The notes under the pieces were generated by a model that was given only the letters and a program-made list of their open reading frames with translations, did not search any database and was not told the origin of the DNA. A program made the translations under genes and the position numbers. From Chryseolinea soli (GTDB taxonomy: Bacteria > Bacteroidota > Bacteroidia > Cytophagales > Cyclobacteriaceae), in contig NZ_CP032382.1 in assembly GCF_003589925.1 (NCBI RefSeq), positions 4,216,001 to 4,280,000 of the forward strand: 64,000 nucleotides of DNA, in the 5' to 3' direction. Of this stretch, positions 60,901-64,000 are shown in pieces. How positions within the stretch are numbered: position 1 is the first letter of the stretch; each line of letters opens with the position of its first letter.

Positions 60901-62827
60901 TGATGCCGTGGGTTTGACGAAAGACATTCCCCCAGGCAAATTTGAATTCCTCGAAACCGTTACCCCGGTTTCGTTGACGGTCTATGGAAGTTCCAATCCG
61001 AATTGGGCCACGTTGAGCGTGAAGATCTCCGGTGCGGAATATAATCTAACCCGCCAGGGTTTTGTCTGTGGGGGGAACACCATTAACCTGATTGCATTCG
61101 ACCGCAAGTCGACCACGCCGTATATCGGCGTTCCCTTTAAGTGGTACAATCGCAACGGCCGGGCTTGTGGTCGTGAGCCTTGGGTGATCAACAGCTTCCA
61201 GGCTTCGCAGCTGGTGACCGGCAACAACGACGACATCATTCAATATGTAGACAATATCCACGCCGGCGATTCGGTGCTCTTGTTCAGCTATGGCTACCCC
61301 GGGATCATCTACTGGCCCAGCGCAGCCAAAACAAAACTGGCGGAGTTGGGGATAGACGCGGCGTTGTGGGATCAGCTCGTGGTGGGCGAGCCGATCATTA
61401 TTTTCGGACGCAAGGGAAGCGCCCCGGGAACGGCAAAAGTTTTCCGCAGCACGCAGCCGTCACCCGCTACTGCTGTGCTGAACGTCAACCAGACCATCAC
61501 CGGCGGCTATTCGTCGGGCACCATGAGTTCCGGTCTGATCGGCCCGGCTGCAGCTTGGGCCTCCTTTAGTAGCCGCACCCGCGACGTGGAGGCGACCGAT
61601 GTGGTGAGCTTCGACATCGTGGGCGTGAAGCTGAATGGTGCCGAGCAAACGCTGATGCCCGATGTTACCGGCGATCAGAATCTGACGACCATCTCGGCCG
61701 ACGACTACCCGTATCTCAAAATCATTTACAAGACCGGCGACGACACCCAACTCACCGCCGCTCAATTGAAGAATTGGGTGGTGGCCTACACGCCGGTTCC
61801 CGAAGGCATTCTGGTATACCACGGCAAAGCCGAACAGGAAAAATTGAATGAAGGAGATTCCTGGCAGGGGGACTACGGTTTTGTGAACATCAGCAACAAG
61901 ACCTTCAAAGATTCCCTCACGGTTGCTTACGACATCTTCAACCAAACCTCGCGGACATCGCAGAACGAGCACATCAAGATCAAAGCCCCGGCGCCAGGCG
62001 ACACCACCGCGTTTTCCGTGCGGGTGAATACGACCCAAAAAGGAGGACTGAACGACATCGATGTTTATGTCAACCCGCGTGTGATGCCCGAACAGTATTA
62101 TGACAACAACATCCTGCAGCTTGCCGCTCACCTGGATGTGCATGTGGACCGGCTCAACCCCGTGTTGGATGTGGTGGTCGACGGACGGCACCTGGAGAAC
62201 GGCGATTTTGTTTCGCCCAACCCCGCCATCGTGGTGAAGGTTTGGGATGAGGACCCGCTGGTGTTGAAAAAGGACACCACCGGCGTGCGCATTTTTCTGA
62301 CTTACCCCTGCGACCAGGAAACTTGTCCGGCCACTGCCATAGCGTTGGGCAGCGAAACGGCGAAATGGTATCCGGCGACAGCCTCTACGCCGTTCCGGGT
62401 GGAATTCAACCCGCGACAATTGGCCGACGGCACCTACACCTTGCAGGTGGAAGGAGCGGATGCGCGGGGAAACAAGAGCGGTATCGAACCCTATGTGATC
62501 ACCTTTGTGGTGAAGAACGAAAGCACCCTCACCGTGACGCCACCCTATCCCAACCCGTTTAACTACCAGGTTTATTTTGGCGTGGTGATCACCGGCGACT
62601 TGCTGCCCGACCAGGCTACCCTCGAGATCCTGAACGTGAACGGCCAACAGGTAGCAGCTTTCGATACGGAAGATTTCCCTACTTTTCACAGCGGCAAAAA
62701 CGAGATCGGGTGGGATGGCAGTGCCCAGGGAGGAGCTCTTCCTAACGGGGTCTATATCTTCAAGCTGATGCTCTCCGTGGAGGGAAAAATGGTTACCCGG
62801 CAGGGCAAAGTGGTGTTGCTTCGGTAG
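57902..62827 (+). CDS. C25-family peptidase, putative type IX secretion sortase PorU2
   Basis: The protein has 1641 residues from the ATG at 57902, where the signal peptide (SSYLAVFFWLFVAFSAYSQ) begins. An N-terminal domain (about 25-330; YFKIPVAKEGIYRLTYSDLQ) precedes a gingipain-like C25 caspase-fold domain (about 395-770). The catalytic dyad is His626 in TFFGHSSVSTLDFD and Cys660 in LMNGCNAGSFF. CARDB-like and other beta-sandwich domains follow (about 775-1550), and the C-terminus is a FlgD-like/T9SS-type fold (NPFNYQVYFGVVITGDLLPD through VYIFKLMLSVEG). The size fits PorU2 rather than PorU. It would act at the cell surface on T9SS cargo such as the sorted glycosidase at 9311. It is a single-gene unit. 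Confidence 0.9.
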   Translation: MRAVRLLMRSSYLAVFFWLFVAFSAYSQVGNEWIDFSQPYFKIPVAKEGIYRLTYSDLQAAGFPVGAVDPSRIKIFHRGVEQSIYVEGQGDAQFDAADFIEFYGQRNDGTQDAGLYKPVTAQVNKYYNLYSDTTCYFLTIAGTSGKRMDNFSEAPGALPTATFHYDEKLLVLTTSYSTGTEFGDIQNSFYDVGEGWMGEPVYENQSINYVLNNVLQTVPAGGVPVVEIEVVGRGPMQHSGEVYINNQFLTSFQFTGFDTYTFSQTLDWSMIPGSGIVTVTLKAIGIGGAPDRFSTVYVKLRYPQKTDAASAAEKTFVLPADPTGKSYVQIENAAGLRLFDVTDPNAVTAIGTTFSTTLNAVVPATDTERKIYGTTTVFTPAIKPVSFRQINPAQHDYIMISHPLLRKAAAGYSDPVKAFAGYRASPEGGGYDTLLVNVQQVYDQFNYGEPSPTAIFNFMKYLAGVKMPKYLLLVGKGLDVYYRYFRNPPNSLGEFRDLIPSSGVPASDAAYTAGLGGTIYEPAVATGRLPALKADDVAAYLDKIKEMEATPFDDLWRKNILHLSGGIEEGEPQLFQSYLKGFQTIAEGYHYGAKVAALAKYSKEIQHVNIAEQVNAGLSLVTFFGHSSVSTLDFDVGYVTDPVLGYKNKGKYPILLMNGCNAGSFFVNYTLFGEDWVVARDKGATGFIGHSSFAFVELLKKYSETFYQVGYGDSTYIRQGIGDILRETAKRYMADAFVSPANISQVQQMILLGDPAVRLFGPRKADLEINDNNVSFESFDGQPITALVDSFAIKMIVRNFGQAKENTIRVEVLRTLNDNSTITYDTLIPATKYSDTLTFVIRKGREEGFGNNTFRITLDPDNILPELNEENNVAGKTLFIPSNGTKNLFPSAYAIVNTVQVSVSFQSTDLLSAERDFLLEIDTAYTFDSDYKKQFKLKGQVLARQEIAMLDADTLVYYWRTKLADPKAGESEEWTSSSFTYIKDGPEGWAQVDFPQYLYNDAVGLTKDIPPGKFEFLETVTPVSLTVYGSSNPNWATLSVKISGAEYNLTRQGFVCGGNTINLIAFDRKSTTPYIGVPFKWYNRNGRACGREPWVINSFQASQLVTGNNDDIIQYVDNIHAGDSVLLFSYGYPGIIYWPSAAKTKLAELGIDAALWDQLVVGEPIIIFGRKGSAPGTAKVFRSTQPSPATAVLNVNQTITGGYSSGTMSSGLIGPAAAWASFSSRTRDVEATDVVSFDIVGVKLNGAEQTLMPDVTGDQNLTTISADDYPYLKIIYKTGDDTQLTAAQLKNWVVAYTPVPEGILVYHGKAEQEKLNEGDSWQGDYGFVNISNKTFKDSLTVAYDIFNQTSRTSQNEHIKIKAPAPGDTTAFSVRVNTTQKGGLNDIDVYVNPRVMPEQYYDNNILQLAAHLDVHVDRLNPVLDVVVDGRHLENGDFVSPNPAIVVKVWDEDPLVLKKDTTGVRIFLTYPCDQETCPATAIALGSETAKWYPATASTPFRVEFNPRQLADGTYTLQVEGADARGNKSGIEPYVITFVVKNESTLTVTPPYPNPFNYQVYFGVVITGDLLPDQATLEILNVNGQQVAAFDTEDFPTFHSGKNEIGWDGSAQGGALPNGVYIFKLMLSVEGKMVTRQGKVVLLR

Positions 62828-62909
62828 TTTCCGTGAGAAGAATGCTTATCCTTTTCAAGGGGTGAATGGCGGGTCAGGAGTCCTGGCCCTCTATACAAAA
62901 CATTTTGTT

Positions 62910-63278
62910 TTACTCGATCTCGGAGTACAGCGTGGTCTGGTTCACGTCCACTTTGGCGATGTGTTTCAGTTTGCTGAGGGGATCGATGGGGGTCCAGTAT
63001 TTCACGTAGTAGATCTCGATGGCTTGTCCGGAAAGGTCCTCCCGTAATTCGGCGAGGGTGGGGCCGTTTTCGAGGCCTTGGTTGAGGTAATAAATGCGGT
63101 CGTCGCCTTTGAGCTTGAAAACGAGATCGTTTTCGCCCGTCTCAAACACAGTCTCCACCGTCCCGCGGCTTTTGAGGGTGTTTTCGGGTGAGGCGGCGGG
63201 CACCGGCCGGAAGATCGCGGCCAGGCAAACAATAAGCCCTGCAAAAATGCTGGTGATCACAATTTTCTTTCTTACCAT
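62910..63278 (-). CDS. Small membrane-anchored hypothetical protein
   Basis: The protein has 122 residues from the ATG at 63278, which opens with one membrane helix (KIVITSIFAGLIVCLAAIF). The upstream open frame is longer but has no signal-like start. The exposed part is a small beta domain (GTVETVFETGENDLVFKLKG, DRIYYLNQGLENGPTLAELR, IEIYYVKYWTPIDPLSKLKH). The family is not known to me; similar short anchored domains occur in the phylum. Confidence 0.75.
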   Translation of the reverse strand: MVRKKIVITSIFAGLIVCLAAIFRPVPAASPENTLKSRGTVETVFETGENDLVFKLKGDDRIYYLNQGLENGPTLAELREDLSGQAIEIYYVKYWTPIDPLSKLKHIAKVDVNQTTLYSEIE

Positions 63279-63432
63279 AACAGCTATTCGTAAACGATGC
63301 GCAAAGGTAATCCTTTCGGGAGAAAGAACCGCAACGATCGCGAAGTAAAAACCAATACTAACTTTCGTTAGCAAAACGAAAAAAATTACAGTCTTTTAAT
63401 CTAAAGGTTACCTTTTACCAAACTTTATCGTT

Positions 63433-63751
63433 TAATTTTGCATTCTTGAATGACAACTAAAATTAAACTGAATGATTTTTATCTGACGTTCAACTATTAA
63501 ACGCTAAGGAAGAAATTGAAAACATTGTTCACCATCCTATCAGCAGCGATCGCTGCTTACCATTCCCAGAGAACGGTTCAGTTCTTGACTATTGCCTGCA
63601 CGGTGACCAGGCGACCTCGACCGACACGCTTCGTGCGTATCTGATACCTCCATTACAAATCTTTTTTGTTAAAAAAGCGTGGTGTCCAGGACATTACGCC
63701 TTTTGTGCTTTTGGCACGGATGTTTCATCAAGGTTATAATTTTAAAATACA
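63433..63751 (+). promoter_or_regulatory. Possible promoter and long leader before the GNAT gene
   Basis: TAATTTTG at 63433-63440 fits the TA-N2-TTTG -7 pattern. About 310 bases separate it from the GNAT start. This leader contains a CTTTTTTGTTAAAAAAG hairpin (63661-63677) and no convincing gene. I could not match a known riboswitch. Confidence 0.3.
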
Positions 63752-64000
63752 TTGGAAAAACATAATATCATCGTCCGACTGGCAACCGCCGGGGACAAAC
63801 ATTACGCTGAGACCATCACCACCGAGATGGAGGAATCAGCCAAAGCGCGTGGCACCGGTATTGCCAAGCGTTCGCCTGCCTATATCGAAAAGAAGATGGA
63901 GGAAGGCAAGGCCGTGATCGCGGTGAATCCCGACGGCACCTGGGTGGGCTTTTGCTATATCGAAGCCTGGGAGCACGGCAAGTACGTGGCCAACTCCGGC
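63752..64000 (+). CDS. GNAT-like N-acetyltransferase, 3' truncated by the window
   Basis: The frame starts with TTG at 63752 (stop codon TAA three codons upstream, no ATG before the conserved part) and is open to base 64000. The 83 visible residues (EKHNIIVRLATAGDKHYAET, then ARGTGIAKRSPAYIEKKMEE and AVIAVNPDGTWVGFCYIEAW) match the N-terminal half of a GNAT fold. In Bacteroidota such a gene often begins the arginine operon as a glutamate N-acetyltransferase-like protein; that is a guess here, since the downstream genes are outside the window. Confidence 0.7.
   Translation, partial: MEKHNIIVRLATAGDKHYAETITTEMEESAKARGTGIAKRSPAYIEKKMEEGKAVIAVNPDGTWVGFCYIEAWEHGKYVANSG

Noticed and set aside
61460..62689. 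Open frame of about 400 codons antisense to PorU2
   Set aside because: His/Gly/Val-rich shadow of the PorU2 coding sequence with no family features.
63441..63751. Known riboswitch or T-box in the GNAT leader
   Set aside because: No recognisable conserved core could be found by eye.

Overview
The window looks like chromosome from a member of the Bacteroidota, most likely order Cytophagales (inference). The markers are a SusC/SusD pair, type IX secretion (T9SS) components (a C-terminal sorting domain and a PorU2-type C25 peptidase), Bacteroidota-specific families (DUF4905, DUF1080, DUF2911), several lipoproteins with short hydrophobic leaders, and weak Shine-Dalgarno signals. No rRNA, tRNA, CRISPR array or intact transposase was recognised. 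Most of the DNA is GC-balanced. The stretch at about 33.4-38.1 kb is clearly AT-rich, as are smaller patches near 23.5-24.3 and 26.9-27.5 kb.

Layout. 1-2.8 kb: 3' part of a large VCBS/ASPIC-UnbV surface protein. 3.2-13.2 kb: a polysaccharide utilisation locus (SusC, SusD, TIG-domain lipoprotein, clan GH-A glycosidase with T9SS tail, GH9 cellulase), followed by an alpha/beta hydrolase. 14.1-15.8 kb: P-II and AmtB for ammonium uptake. 16.1-18.2 kb: Ldh-family reductase and a lipase. 18.2-18.9 kb: intergenic DNA with a palindrome-bounded repeat. 19-32 kb: an ABC permease, a GH43-like enzyme and many small accessory or hypothetical genes. 30.6-31.8 kb is repeat-rich and apparently non-coding.

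32.2-38.1 kb is the most unusual part. It starts with a second copy of the palindrome-bounded repeat, then an XRE regulator, a protein with a PD-(D/E)xK-like nuclease motif, and a convergent four-gene operon that resembles an ABC-three-component (ABC-3C, Lamassu-related) conflict system: a Rad50/SMC-like ATPase, a middle component and a third component. The first gene of that operon encodes an easily missed 54-residue membrane peptide carrying the same GD-x-x-GRD tag as the third component, so it is a candidate membrane effector or anchor.

38.3-47.3 kb: housekeeping genes (amino-acid permease, esterase, KdsB, NfeD protease, DUF4905, LysM-RlpA, OmpA) separated by several intergenic repeat families. 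47.4-51.9 kb: phenylacetyl-CoA epoxidase genes (paaA, a double-domain paaB, paaC, paaD) with a DinB gene inserted and a TetR regulator; two copies of one 10-bp site in opposite orientations flank the regulator. 52.1-57.5 kb: an ECF sigma factor, an anti-sigma-like gene broken at an A10 tract, a beta-barrel protein, and a PadR-PspC envelope-stress pair. 57.9-62.8 kb: PorU2. The window ends inside a GNAT acetyltransferase.
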